DNA of 7,027 nucleotides from Polynucleobacter meluiroseus. GTDB taxonomy: Bacteria; Verrucomicrobiota; Verrucomicrobiia; Opitutales; UBA953. Numbering within the stretch: position 1 is the first letter of the stretch; each line of letters opens with the position of its first letter. The DNA is taken from the NCBI GenBank assembly GCA_943323725.2, contig CALPIW020000080.1:1-7027 (forward strand). The letters run 5' to 3'. The notes beneath the pieces were generated by a model. That model was not told the DNA's origin. It did no database searches and was given only the letters and a program-made list of their open reading frames with translations. Below, piece after piece: positions 1-7,027 of this stretch. The position numbers were made by a program, and so were the translations under genes.

Positions 1-384
1 ATCGAGGATGATCTCCTGCCGGTCGATGGCGCGCAGTTTGGCGTCCTTCTCCCAGTTGCGCTGCTGCGCGGGCGTGAGCTCGTCGTCGAAGATGATCAGG
101 CCGCATTCCTTGTCGCGGGCCAGCTGGGCGATCTCCTCCAGCTTGCCGGAACCGACGAGCGTGCGGGGGTTCTCCTCGCGCAGTTTGGCGATGATCGAAC
201 CACGGATCTCGACGCCGACGTTGCCCACGAGTTCGTGGAGCTCGTCGAGCAGCATCTGAGCTTCTTCGGCCGTATCGTCCGGACGTTGCAGGCCGACCAG
301 GATCGCGCGGTTGGAGCGGGCGATGACCTCGGGGTCGAAAGGGTCGAGCGGCTTTTCTTTTTTGTCTTCGGATTCGTCGGACAC
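1..384 (-). CDS. hflX: GTPase HflX, N-terminal part (3' end outside window)
   Basis: HflX is a cytoplasmic GTPase that binds the ribosome and, in studied bacteria, splits or rescues stalled ribosomes under stress. Only the first 128 codons are here, out of a usual length near 400 or more, so the G domain is not visible. The visible part matches the HflX N-terminal domain: RAILVGL at residues 26-32, TLVGSGKLEEI at 75-85, IIFDDELTPAQQRNWE at 97-112 and DRQEIILD at 121-128. The first ~20 residues are charged and probably disordered. I chose the GTG at 384 because the reading frame upstream runs through the terminator hairpin, and the first internal ATG (residue 44) would remove the conserved RAILVGL strand. 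There is no clear Shine-Dalgarno before this GTG. An in-frame GTG at 414 is the alternative; it has a G-rich stretch in front but lies in the terminator loop. Family assignment is secure; the start is less so. Confidence 0.9.
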   Translation of the reverse strand, partial: MSDESEDKKEKPLDPFDPEVIARSNRAILVGLQRPDDTAEEAQMLLDELHELVGNVGVEIRGSIIAKLREENPRTLVGSGKLEEIAQLARDKECGLIIFDDELTPAQQRNWEKDAKLRAIDRQEIILD

Positions 385-397
385 GTGGCGGAAATAA

Positions 398-429
398 AAA
401 GGGGAAGGGCACACTGGCCCTCCCCCTTT
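398..429 (-). terminator. Rho-independent terminator after the sugar dehydrogenase gene
   Basis: Arms at 398-410 and 417-429 pair over 13 positions with a single A-C mismatch (405/422) around a 6-nt loop. Read on the minus strand, the GC-rich stem is followed at once by TTTTTATTT (400-392). It begins 26 nt past the stop codon of the upstream gene at 456. This is the normal layout of an intrinsic terminator for that gene. The T-run is poor in the plus direction, so it is probably one-directional. Confidence 0.85.
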
Positions 430-455
430 GCTTAGGCAAAGCGATTTACGGTGAT

Positions 456-3143
456 TTATTGGCTGAATTCCACCCAGTCGATGTTCATGAGGCCGCCGCC
501 CTTCTTGGGGTGGGTCAGGACGAGGTAGACGTCATGGCGGCCGGGCGTGGGTGTGAGCTTGGCCTTGTTCTGCGTGAACTTGCCCCAGTCTCCGGTGTGG
601 GCGATGTCGACGGTGGCGACGATCGGACCGGTCGGCGAGTCCAGGCGGACTTCGATCTGGCTGCCCTTGGCGCCCCCGCCGACGGAGGCGTTGACCTTGA
701 TGTTCTTGGTGTCGGCGAGGTTCAGGTTGGCGAACTTGAGCGTGGCGCCGTGCTGCGTGGAGCCGATGGCCTTGCCGGTGTTCTTGCCGCCGGTGATCTC
801 GGCGGTCTCGGCTTCGACGCGACGGTGGCGGAGTCGCACGACACCCTTGCCGGTCAGCGGGCCGGCGGCGCCGGCGCCGGCGTCGGTGACGACGGCTTCG
901 AGGAGCAGGGTGCCGGGCTTGTTATCCTTCGGCGCGGTCAGCTGGCCTTCGAGGCCGCGGGTGAGGGTCGGGCCACCCTTGCCCTTCTCGAGGGCGAGCA
1001 TCCAGCGGAGCATGATGGCGACTTCGTCCTCGGTGTGCTGCGGGTGGGCGAGCATCGGGATCTGGCCCCAGACGCCGCTGCCGCCGAGGCGGACCTTCTG
1101 GTTGAGGAGGTCGTCCGCGCCGGGCTGCTTGCGGTACTTGTCGGCGATGGCGACGAACGACGGCCCGACCAACTGGGTCTCCACGGCGTGGCAGTTGAAG
1201 CAGTCGCTCTGGCGCATCAGCGAGAGGCCCGGGTCGACCGCCACGGCTTTGCCGTCGGCGGGGAGGAAGGCGGAGGTCACCAGCGTGCGCGCGGCGAACT
1301 CGGCGGGCTTGGCTTCGGAGGTGCCGTCCTCGGCGTCCTGCGCGGCGACCTTGAAGTCGAGCGGCTTGCCGGGCGTGAAGAAGTCGCCGTCCTGCGGGGC
1401 GAGGAAGCGGACGATCGGCATGGTGTTGCCGACGACGACGGGGGTCGTGCGCGTCACGGAGCCGCCCTGTCCGTCGGTGACGGTGAGTTCGACGTTGAAG
1501 TTACCCGCGGTCTCGAGGGCCACGGTGAGTTCTTCGCCTTCGCCGAGCGGCTTGTCGCCGGGCTGCAGTTTCCAAGCGTAGCTCAGCTTGCCGCCGTCGA
1601 GGTCGCGCGAGCCCTTGGCGGAGAGCGTGGTCTTGAGCGGTGACGGGCCGGCCGGGGTCGAGACGGCGAGCTTGGCGGTCGGCTGGAGGTTACCGCGGAC
1701 GTAAGAGATCTTCAGCAGGGCCGAGTCCGGGTTGACGCCCCAGGTGTCGCCGTAGTCGAGCAGGTATAGGCAACCGTCCGGACCGAAGGTCGCGTCGACC
1801 GGGCGGCGGAGGATCGTCGCGCCGTTGTCGATGAGGGCCTGCTGCTTCTTGCGCTGTTCGTCGGTGTTCGCGGCCACGAAGGCCGTGGGCGCGAAGGCTT
1901 CGAGGCCCTTGAGGTCGGAGTTCGCGTCGAGGCGGGCCCACTTGATGAACGGACGCTGCCAATCCCAGAAGAGCAGGGAGCGGTCGAAGTGCTTCGGGAA
2001 ACCGTTGGTCTGGTCGTAGGACTCCTGCCAGTAGAAGACCGGGCCCGCGCACGCGGTGCGGCCGCCTTCGCCGAGTTCCGGCCACTGTTCGGAGACCGCG
2101 TAAGGCCAGTAGATGAAGGCCGGGACGGCGGGCGGGAGTTCGACGAGGCCGGTGTTGTTGCGGCTCTTGTTGAGCGGGGCCTTCGGGTCGAACAGCGCGC
2201 CGACCTTCTCGGTCGCGTAGTCATATTCCGCGTAAGGGAAGTTGTTGCCGACGAAGAGCGGGTAGCCGTGGTTGCCGGCCTTCTTCGCCTGGTTGATCTC
2301 GTCGTAACCGCGGGAGCCGCGGGGGCCGTCGACGCGCGCGTCGGGGCCGACTTCGCCCCAGTAGACGTAGCCGGTCTTCGGGTCGATGCTCAGGCGCCAC
2401 GGATTGCGCGTACCCATCGCGAAGATCTCGGGACGGGTCTTGGGCGTGCCGGGCTTGAAGAGGTTGCCTTCCGGGATGCTGTAGGTCGCGTCGTCATGCA
2501 CGCGGATGCGGTTCACCTTGCCGACGAGGGTGTTGGTGTTGGCGGAAGTGCGCTGGCCGTCCCACGGCTCCTTGCCCGGGCGCTGGTCGAGCGGGGCGTA
2601 GCCCTTGCTGTCGCCGAACGGACTGGTGTTGTCGCCGGTCGAGAAATACAGGCAGCCATCCGGGCCGAACTTCAGCGTCGCGCCGTGGTGGCAGCACTGC
2701 AGGCGCTGCTCTTCGTATTTCAGGATGAGCTTCTCGCTGCCGGCGACGAGCTGGTCGTCCTTCACCTGGACGCGGGAGAGATACTGCCCTTCGAAACCGA
2801 CGGGCGAGTAGATCAGGTAGATCCAACCGTTCTGCGCGAACTTCGGGTCGAGGGCGAAGGCGAGGAAGCCGTTCTCCTGCGACTTGAAGATCTCCATCTC
2901 GGCGACGAGCTTCACGCGCTTGGTCTTCGGGTCGTAGATCTTGAGGGCGCCGGCATATTCGTTGAACCAGAGGCGGCCGTCGGGGGCGAACTCGAGGTGC
3001 ATCGGCTGCGGCAGGCCGGTGAGCAACGTCTCGGTCTGGAAGCGGACGTCCTCAGGCAAGGCGTCGGCGGCGCGGGTGGCCGGCGCGGCGGACAGCAGGG
3101 CGGCGCCGAGGAGGGAGAGGAGACGGATGGGGGTGGAAGCCAT
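456..3143 (-). CDS. Secreted PQQ-type sugar dehydrogenase with PKD, cytochrome c and CBM6-like domains
   Basis: This 895-residue protein probably oxidises a sugar or related substrate outside the cytoplasm and passes electrons to its own heme. A signal peptide spans about residues 1-25, with likely cleavage at ATRA/ADAL. Residues ~36-480 are a GSDH-type beta-propeller. By eye, H152 (in CCHHGATLKF) lines up with the catalytic His of soluble glucose dehydrogenase, and R246-N247 (GTRNPWR) with its PQQ-contacting Arg-Asn. A PKD domain follows at ~486-572, then an Ig-like strand region from ~575. A class I cytochrome c lies at ~635-718, with heme motif CFNCH (648-652) and probable axial Met697 in GQIPMLAH. 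A CBM6-like domain at ~775-895 ends in NIDWVEFSQ. I chose the ATG at 3143 because the signal peptide starts there; the open frame upstream to 3341 crosses intergenic repeats and a hairpin. The Shine-Dalgarno is weak. The gene is monocistronic between two terminators. Substrate and PQQ use are inferred. Confidence 0.88.
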   Translation of the reverse strand: MASTPIRLLSLLGAALLSAAPATRAADALPEDVRFQTETLLTGLPQPMHLEFAPDGRLWFNEYAGALKIYDPKTKRVKLVAEMEIFKSQENGFLAFALDPKFAQNGWIYLIYSPVGFEGQYLSRVQVKDDQLVAGSEKLILKYEEQRLQCCHHGATLKFGPDGCLYFSTGDNTSPFGDSKGYAPLDQRPGKEPWDGQRTSANTNTLVGKVNRIRVHDDATYSIPEGNLFKPGTPKTRPEIFAMGTRNPWRLSIDPKTGYVYWGEVGPDARVDGPRGSRGYDEINQAKKAGNHGYPLFVGNNFPYAEYDYATEKVGALFDPKAPLNKSRNNTGLVELPPAVPAFIYWPYAVSEQWPELGEGGRTACAGPVFYWQESYDQTNGFPKHFDRSLLFWDWQRPFIKWARLDANSDLKGLEAFAPTAFVAANTDEQRKKQQALIDNGATILRRPVDATFGPDGCLYLLDYGDTWGVNPDSALLKISYVRGNLQPTAKLAVSTPAGPSPLKTTLSAKGSRDLDGGKLSYAWKLQPGDKPLGEGEELTVALETAGNFNVELTVTDGQGGSVTRTTPVVVGNTMPIVRFLAPQDGDFFTPGKPLDFKVAAQDAEDGTSEAKPAEFAARTLVTSAFLPADGKAVAVDPGLSLMRQSDCFNCHAVETQLVGPSFVAIADKYRKQPGADDLLNQKVRLGGSGVWGQIPMLAHPQHTEDEVAIMLRWMLALEKGKGGPTLTRGLEGQLTAPKDNKPGTLLLEAVVTDAGAGAAGPLTGKGVVRLRHRRVEAETAEITGGKNTGKAIGSTQHGATLKFANLNLADTKNIKVNASVGGGAKGSQIEVRLDSPTGPIVATVDIAHTGDWGKFTQNKAKLTPTPGRHDVYLVLTHPKKGGGLMNIDWVEFSQ

Positions 3144-3229
3144 GAGAGGGTGACCTAGGGGGATGGGTGGGGGTTCCCGTAGGGTTAGGAAATCAGGCCC
3201 GAGGGCAAGTGGGCAGAGAGCTGCGCCCC

Positions 3230-3257
3230 GAGTATCGAGTATGGAGTATTGAGTATA
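3230..3257. repeat. Four tandem GAGTATN heptamers
   Basis: Four perfect, adjacent copies of GAGTAT, each followed by one variable base (C, G, T, A in order), occupy exactly 28 bp. On the minus strand each copy reads NATACTC. The array sits 87-114 nt upstream of the dehydrogenase start codon and about 90 bp from the suf terminator hairpin, in AT-richer sequence than its surroundings. It could be an operator array for the downstream gene or a dispersed intergenic repeat of this genome. The sequence alone does not decide. It is too short and spacer-less to be CRISPR. Confidence 0.85.
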
Positions 3258-3323
3258 GGGGGATGTGTACGGCCGCCGAATGGTGGCCGAGGGGTGGGGC
3301 ACGGCTTCGACGTGCCCTTGGAC

Positions 3324-3339
3324 GGCGGGTTGACCCGCC
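3324..3339 (-). other. Second small hairpin next to the suf terminator
   Basis: Arms 3324-3329 (GGCGGG) and 3334-3339 (CCCGCC) form a 6-bp GC-only stem with a 4-nt loop. On the minus strand it follows the main terminator stem by 7 nt. No T-run follows it, so it is unlikely to terminate alone. Its 5' arm on the minus strand belongs to a segment that can also pair with the main terminator stem, which suggests either reinforcement or a competing fold. Confidence 0.5.
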
Positions 3340-3346
3340 AAAACAG

Positions 3347-3370
3347 GAAGTCCGCCTTTTGGCGGACTTC
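3347..3370 (-). terminator. Probable terminator of the suf operon
   Basis: A perfect 10-bp stem (3347-3356 with 3361-3370) closes on a 4-nt AAAA/TTTT loop, 22 nt past the sufT stop codon. On the minus strand it is followed by CTGTTTT, a short and interrupted T-run, so termination may be partial. On the plus strand it is followed by TTTA, and no plus-strand gene is present to use it. The position at the end of the operon supports the call more than the T-run does. Confidence 0.65.
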
Positions 3371-3392
3371 TTTAGGGGGCTTAAGAATTCGC

Positions 3393-4019
<627 letters not shown>

Positions 4020-4021
4020 GT

Positions 4022-5347
4022 TCAGGCTTGGTGGAATTTAAGGCGGAGCATCTCGCGCACCGCGGCGCTGGCCTCTTCGTGGCCGACCTTGGCGAGGACT
4101 TCCTCGAGGAAGCCCTGCGCGAGCAGTTCCTGGGCGACCGCGAGCGGGATGCCGCGGGCGCGCAGGTAGAAGAGTTCGGCGGGGTCGATCTGGCCGGTCG
4201 TCGCGCCGTGCGAGCACTTCACGTCGTTGGCTTCGATCTCCAGTCCCGGCAGCGAATCCGCTTCGGCGTCCGGCGAAAGCAGCAGGTTGCGGTTGGTCTG
4301 GTAGGCGTCGGTGCGCTGGGCGTCCGGGGCGACCTTGATGAGGCCCGAGAAGATCGTGCGCGCCTTGCCGAGCAGGGCGTTCTTGAAGAGCAGGTCGGAC
4401 TTCGCGTGGCCGGCGGCGTGGATCTGCAGGGTGCGCTGGTCGAATTCCTGTTCGCCCGTGGCGACCGAGATGCCGAAGAGGCTGACGTCGGCGCCGGGAC
4501 CGTCGATGCGTACGCAATTCTCCAGCCGCGCGCGGCGGGAGCCGACGGCGGCGTTGACGGAGCTGATGACCGCGTCGCGTCCGCCGCAGGTGTTCTCGAT
4601 CTGGAAGGACTGCGTGGCGGAACCCCAGGCCTGCACGGCGAGGCGGCGGACCTGCGAACCCGTGCCGGCATGGATGTCGGCGGCGGAGATCGCGAGGGCG
4701 CGCTGGTCGGCCTTGGCGGCGAGGTGGAAGTCGTGGAGGTCGGCCTTGGCGCGTTCGCCGGCGATGATGAGGGCGTGCGGGAAGACCGCGACGCCGTCGG
4801 TGAGCGTCCAGGTGACGGAGACGAAGGGCTGCTTCACCTCGACGCCCTTGGGGACGTGAAGGACGTAGCCGGCGCGGAGCCAGGCACGGTGCAGCGCGGC
4901 GAACTTGTCGCCGCCGAGGAGCACGGGGTGCTTCAGGAGGTGTTCTTGGAGCAGGGCGGGACGGTTGCGGACGGCGTCCTCGAGGGATTCGAAGACCACG
5001 CCTTGGGCGACGAGTTCGGCGGAGAGCGTCGGCTTCAGCACGCAATGGCCGTCGACGTGGACGATGAGGCCGGCGGCGTCGGAGATCAGGCGCGAGCGTG
5101 CGATGAGGTCGGCGGCCTGGGCGGCGGTCGGGGCCGGCGCGGGGGCGTAGCCCTCGAGCGAGAGCGTACGGGCGTCGGAGAAGCGCCACTTCTCGTTGTC
5201 GCGCGTGGGCATCGGCAGCGATTGGAACGTGTGCCAGCCCTGCTGGCGCAGGACGGCGAACCAATCCTGCGCACGGAAGTGCGCGGTCTCGGCGGACTGC
5301 AGGGCGACGTCGAGGACGCCGGCGGGAGCGGAGGCGACGGCGTTCAT
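4022..5347 (-). CDS. sufD: Fe-S cluster assembly protein SufD
   Basis: SufD (441 residues) pairs with SufB and two SufC ATPases to form the SufBC2D scaffold on which Fe-S clusters are assembled in the cytoplasm. The N-terminal helical part carries SLPMPTRDNEKWRFSD (43-58), a motif shared with SufB. The beta-helix core contains LHVPKGVEVKQPF (163-175) and HAKSDLLFKNALLGKARTIF (314-333). The hallmark C-terminal segment is NDVKCSHGATTGQID (374-388). Cys378 and His380 sit where E. coli SufD has Cys358 and His360, the latter important for cluster formation. The start is the ATG at 5347, which overlaps the sufB stop as ATGA and has GGAAGGG 8 nt upstream. An open frame continues to 5620 but lies wholly inside sufB and has no SufD-like sequence. 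Length and motifs look intact. Confidence 0.96.
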   Translation of the reverse strand: MNAVASAPAGVLDVALQSAETAHFRAQDWFAVLRQQGWHTFQSLPMPTRDNEKWRFSDARTLSLEGYAPAPAPTAAQAADLIARSRLISDAAGLIVHVDGHCVLKPTLSAELVAQGVVFESLEDAVRNRPALLQEHLLKHPVLLGGDKFAALHRAWLRAGYVLHVPKGVEVKQPFVSVTWTLTDGVAVFPHALIIAGERAKADLHDFHLAAKADQRALAISAADIHAGTGSQVRRLAVQAWGSATQSFQIENTCGGRDAVISSVNAAVGSRRARLENCVRIDGPGADVSLFGISVATGEQEFDQRTLQIHAAGHAKSDLLFKNALLGKARTIFSGLIKVAPDAQRTDAYQTNRNLLLSPDAEADSLPGLEIEANDVKCSHGATTGQIDPAELFYLRARGIPLAVAQELLAQGFLEEVLAKVGHEEASAAVREMLRLKFHQA

Positions 5348-6771
5348 CCGACGGACCCTTCCATCTGCAGTTCGATGAGGCGCTTCAGCTCGACGGAGTA
5401 CTCCATCGGGAATTCCTTCACCAGGTCGTTGACGAAGCCGTTCACGGCGAGGGACATCGCTTCGCCTTCGGACAGGCCACGCTGCATCATGTAGAAGATC
5501 TGCTCGGCCGAGACCTTGGAGACGCTCGCTTCGTGCTGGACCGAGTTCTTGCGGCCGCGGACGGAGATCGCCGGGTAGGTGTCGGTGCGGCTGTGCTCGT
5601 TGATGAGCAGGGCGTCGCACTCGGTGTTGTTACGACAGTTCGAGAGGGTCTTCGGGATGTGGACCAGGCCGCGGTAGGTCGAACGGCCTTCGCCCACGGA
5701 GATGGACTTCGCGATGATGTTCGAGGTCGTGTCATCGGCCGCGTGGATCATCTTCGCGCCGGTATCCTGGTGCTGGCCGTCGTTGGCCAGGGCGATCGAG
5801 AGGACCTCGCCGCGGGCGCGCTTGCCGCGCAGGACCACGCCGGGATACTTCATCGTCAGGCGGGAACCGATGTTGCAGTCGATCCAGCGGACTTCGGCGT
5901 CCTCTTCGGCCACGCCGCGCTTCGTCACGAGGTTGAAGACGTTGGCGGACCAGTTCTGGACGGTGATATACTGGATCTTCGCGCCCTTGAGGGCGACGAG
6001 CTCGACGACCGCGGAGTGCAGGGTGGCCGTTTCGAACTTGGGGGCCGTGCAGCCTTCCATGTAGGTGACTTCCGAGCCTTCGTCGGCGATGATGAGGGTG
6101 CGCTCGAACTGGCCGAAGTTCTCGGCGTTGATGCGGAAGTAGGCCTGCAGGGGCTGGGCCACCTTCACGCCCTTGGGGATATAGATGAACGAGCCGCCGG
6201 AGAAGACCGCGGAGTTGAGCGCGGCGAACTTGTTGTCGCCGATCGGGATGACCTTGCCGAACCACTTGCGGAAGATCTCTGGATGGTCGCGCAGGCCTTC
6301 GGTCGGTCCGCAGAAGATGACGCCGAGCTTCTCGAGTTCTTCCTTCATACGGGAGTAGACCGCTTCGGAGTCGAACTGGGCTTCGACGCCGGCGAGGAAC
6401 TTACGTTCCGACTCCGGGATGCCGAGGCGTTCGAAGGTCTTCTTCACGTCGTCGGGGACTTCTTCCCACGTGCGGACGGCTTTCTGGCCCTTGGAGAGGT
6501 AGTAGCGGATGTCCTCGAACTTGATGTTCTCCAGGTCGGTCGAAGCCCAGTGCGTGGGCATCGGCAGGTCCTGGAAGATCTTGAGGGATTTCTGGCGGAA
6601 CTCGCGGATCCACTCCTCCTCGCCCTTCACCTTGGCGATGTAGTCCACGGTCGCGGGGGTCAGCCCGATGCCCGCGTCGAAGGCGTAGTTCTCCTCGTAC
6701 TTGAAGTCGCCCTTGGAGCGATCGACTTCGATCGCTTCGCGCTGGGCCAGGTTTTCGTCGATATCGGCCAT
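5344..6771 (-). CDS. sufB: Fe-S cluster assembly protein SufB
   Basis: SufB (475 residues) is the main scaffold subunit of the SufBC2D complex, receiving sulfur and building the nascent cluster. Recognisable segments are DLPMPTHWASTD (68-79), SFIYIPKGVKVAQPLQAYFR (194-213), MEGCTAPKFET (238-248), VQNWSANVFNLVTKR (271-285), QDTGAKMIH (335-343), NCRNNTECDALL (378-389) and QHEASVSKVS (412-421). By motif position, Cys241 corresponds to E. coli Cys254, Cys385 to Cys405, and His413-Glu414 to His433-Glu434, so the sulfur-transfer path and cluster ligands appear present. The protein ends in MEGSVG, typical for the family. The ATG at 6771 follows the sufC stop by 4 nt; the Shine-Dalgarno is weak, so translational coupling to sufC is likely. 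No sign of truncation or frameshift. Confidence 0.97.
   Translation of the reverse strand: MADIDENLAQREAIEVDRSKGDFKYEENYAFDAGIGLTPATVDYIAKVKGEEEWIREFRQKSLKIFQDLPMPTHWASTDLENIKFEDIRYYLSKGQKAVRTWEEVPDDVKKTFERLGIPESERKFLAGVEAQFDSEAVYSRMKEELEKLGVIFCGPTEGLRDHPEIFRKWFGKVIPIGDNKFAALNSAVFSGGSFIYIPKGVKVAQPLQAYFRINAENFGQFERTLIIADEGSEVTYMEGCTAPKFETATLHSAVVELVALKGAKIQYITVQNWSANVFNLVTKRGVAEEDAEVRWIDCNIGSRLTMKYPGVVLRGKRARGEVLSIALANDGQHQDTGAKMIHAADDTTSNIIAKSISVGEGRSTYRGLVHIPKTLSNCRNNTECDALLINEHSRTDTYPAISVRGRKNSVQHEASVSKVSAEQIFYMMQRGLSEGEAMSLAVNGFVNDLVKEFPMEYSVELKRLIELQMEGSVG
5356..5362 (-). promoter_or_regulatory. Shine-Dalgarno site of sufD
   Basis: The minus strand reads GGAAGGG inside the last codons of sufB, 8 nt before the ATG at 5347. 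It is the only strong ribosome binding site in the suf operon part of the window, and it fixes the sufD start at the ATGA overlap rather than at an upstream Met in the long open frame. Confidence 0.75.
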
Positions 6772-6775
6772 GGTC

Positions 6776-7027
6776 TTAGGCTTTGGCGAGATCCTGCTTC
6801 ACCCAATCGTAGCCCTTCTCCTCGAGTTCGAGGGCGAGTTCCTTGCCGCCGCTGTGGACGATCCGGCCGTCCCACATGATGTGGACGCGGTCCGGGACGA
6901 TGTATTCGAGCAGGCGCTGGTAGTGGGTGATGACGAGGAAGCCCGTGTCCGGTCCGCGCATGGCGTTGACGCCTTCGGAGACGATGCGGAGCGCGTCGAT
7001 GTCGAGGCCGGAGTCGGTCTCGTCGAG
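6776..7027 (-). CDS. sufC: Fe-S assembly ATPase SufC, C-terminal part (5' end outside window)
   Basis: SufC is the ABC-type ATPase that dimerises and drives conformational change in the SufBC2D scaffold; it is cytoplasmic and not a transporter. The last 83 residues are present, roughly a third of the usual ~250. The fragment opens with LDETDSGLDIDAL: the end of Walker B with catalytic Glu (residue 3 of the fragment) and the D-loop SGLD. The H-loop follows in VITHYQRLLEYI (His35), then PDRVHIMWDGRIVHSG. The LDETDSGLDIDAL form, together with THYQRLL, is diagnostic of SufC among ABC ATPases. The stop at 6776 leaves 4 nt before sufB. Walker A and the signature motif lie outside the window, as does the operon promoter. 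Confidence 0.96.
   Translation of the reverse strand, partial: LDETDSGLDIDALRIVSEGVNAMRGPDTGFLVITHYQRLLEYIVPDRVHIMWDGRIVHSGGKELALELEEKGYDWVKQDLAKA

Noticed and set aside
459..1643. Long plus-strand open frame (394 codons) opposite the dehydrogenase gene, and similar ones at 1989-3158, 4028-5494 and 5533-6879
   Set aside because: Each is antisense to a well-recognised gene, has low-complexity Val/Gly/Ala/Asp/Glu-rich content and no recognisable domain. Such frames are expected opposite GC-rich coding DNA with strong third-position bias.
3144..3229. Sigma-70 type promoter for the dehydrogenase gene
   Set aside because: A TTGCCC on the minus strand resembles a -35 box, but no convincing -10 box stands at the proper distance. 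The evidence is too weak to annotate.
3230..3257. Possible CRISPR or phase-variable coding repeat
   Set aside because: Units are 7 bp without spacers, only four copies, and they lie outside any supported gene, so neither explanation fits.
3144..3341. N-terminal extension of the dehydrogenase to 3341
   Set aside because: It would translate the heptamer array and part of the hairpin region and place 66 extra residues before a clear signal peptide. The ATG at 3143 begins that signal peptide.
5348..5620. N-terminal extension of SufD to 5620
   Set aside because: It lies fully within sufB in another frame, has Arg/Pro-rich shadow sequence, and the ATGA overlap start has a good Shine-Dalgarno.

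Overview
The window is GC-rich bacterial chromosome, and every gene I can support lies on the minus strand, so transcription runs from high to low coordinates. It holds two complete functional blocks and two genes cut by the window edges. The host is most likely a member of Verrucomicrobiota (possibly Opitutales) or a related PVC-type group. That inference rests on the 895-residue secreted dehydrogenase/cytochrome protein, whose architecture I associate with Verrucomicrobiota, Planctomycetota and Bacteroidota, and on the high GC. No ribosomal or other phylogenetic marker is present to settle it.

Right part (about 3393-7027): an iron-sulfur cluster assembly operon in the order sufC (only the 3' end is present), sufB, sufD, sufT. 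The genes are packed tightly: 4 nt between sufC and sufB, an ATGA overlap between sufB and sufD, and 2 nt between sufD and sufT. SufB, SufC and SufD form the ATP-dependent scaffold complex on which Fe-S clusters are built. SufT is a MIP18/DUF59-family accessory factor for cluster maturation or delivery. No cysteine desulfurase (sufS), sufU, sufA or sufR is seen in the window. The operon appears to end at a 10-bp GC-rich hairpin at 3347-3370.

Middle part (3144-3392): a 249-bp intergenic region with the suf terminator, a second adjacent hairpin that can fold in competition with it, and a 28-bp array of four tandem GAGTATN heptamers upstream of the next gene.

Left-centre (456-3143): one large gene for a secreted multidomain protein, in order signal peptide, PQQ-type sugar dehydrogenase beta-propeller, PKD domain, class I cytochrome c, and CBM6-like carbohydrate-binding domain. 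It looks like a self-contained periplasmic or surface sugar-oxidising redox protein. A rho-independent terminator (398-429) follows it.

Left edge (1-384): the N-terminal 128 codons of hflX, a ribosome-associated GTPase, starting at a GTG just beyond that terminator.

I found no mobile element, CRISPR array, RNA gene or clearly new system. The points most worth following are the multidomain redox protein, the heptamer array, the competing hairpins, and the hflX start next to a terminator.
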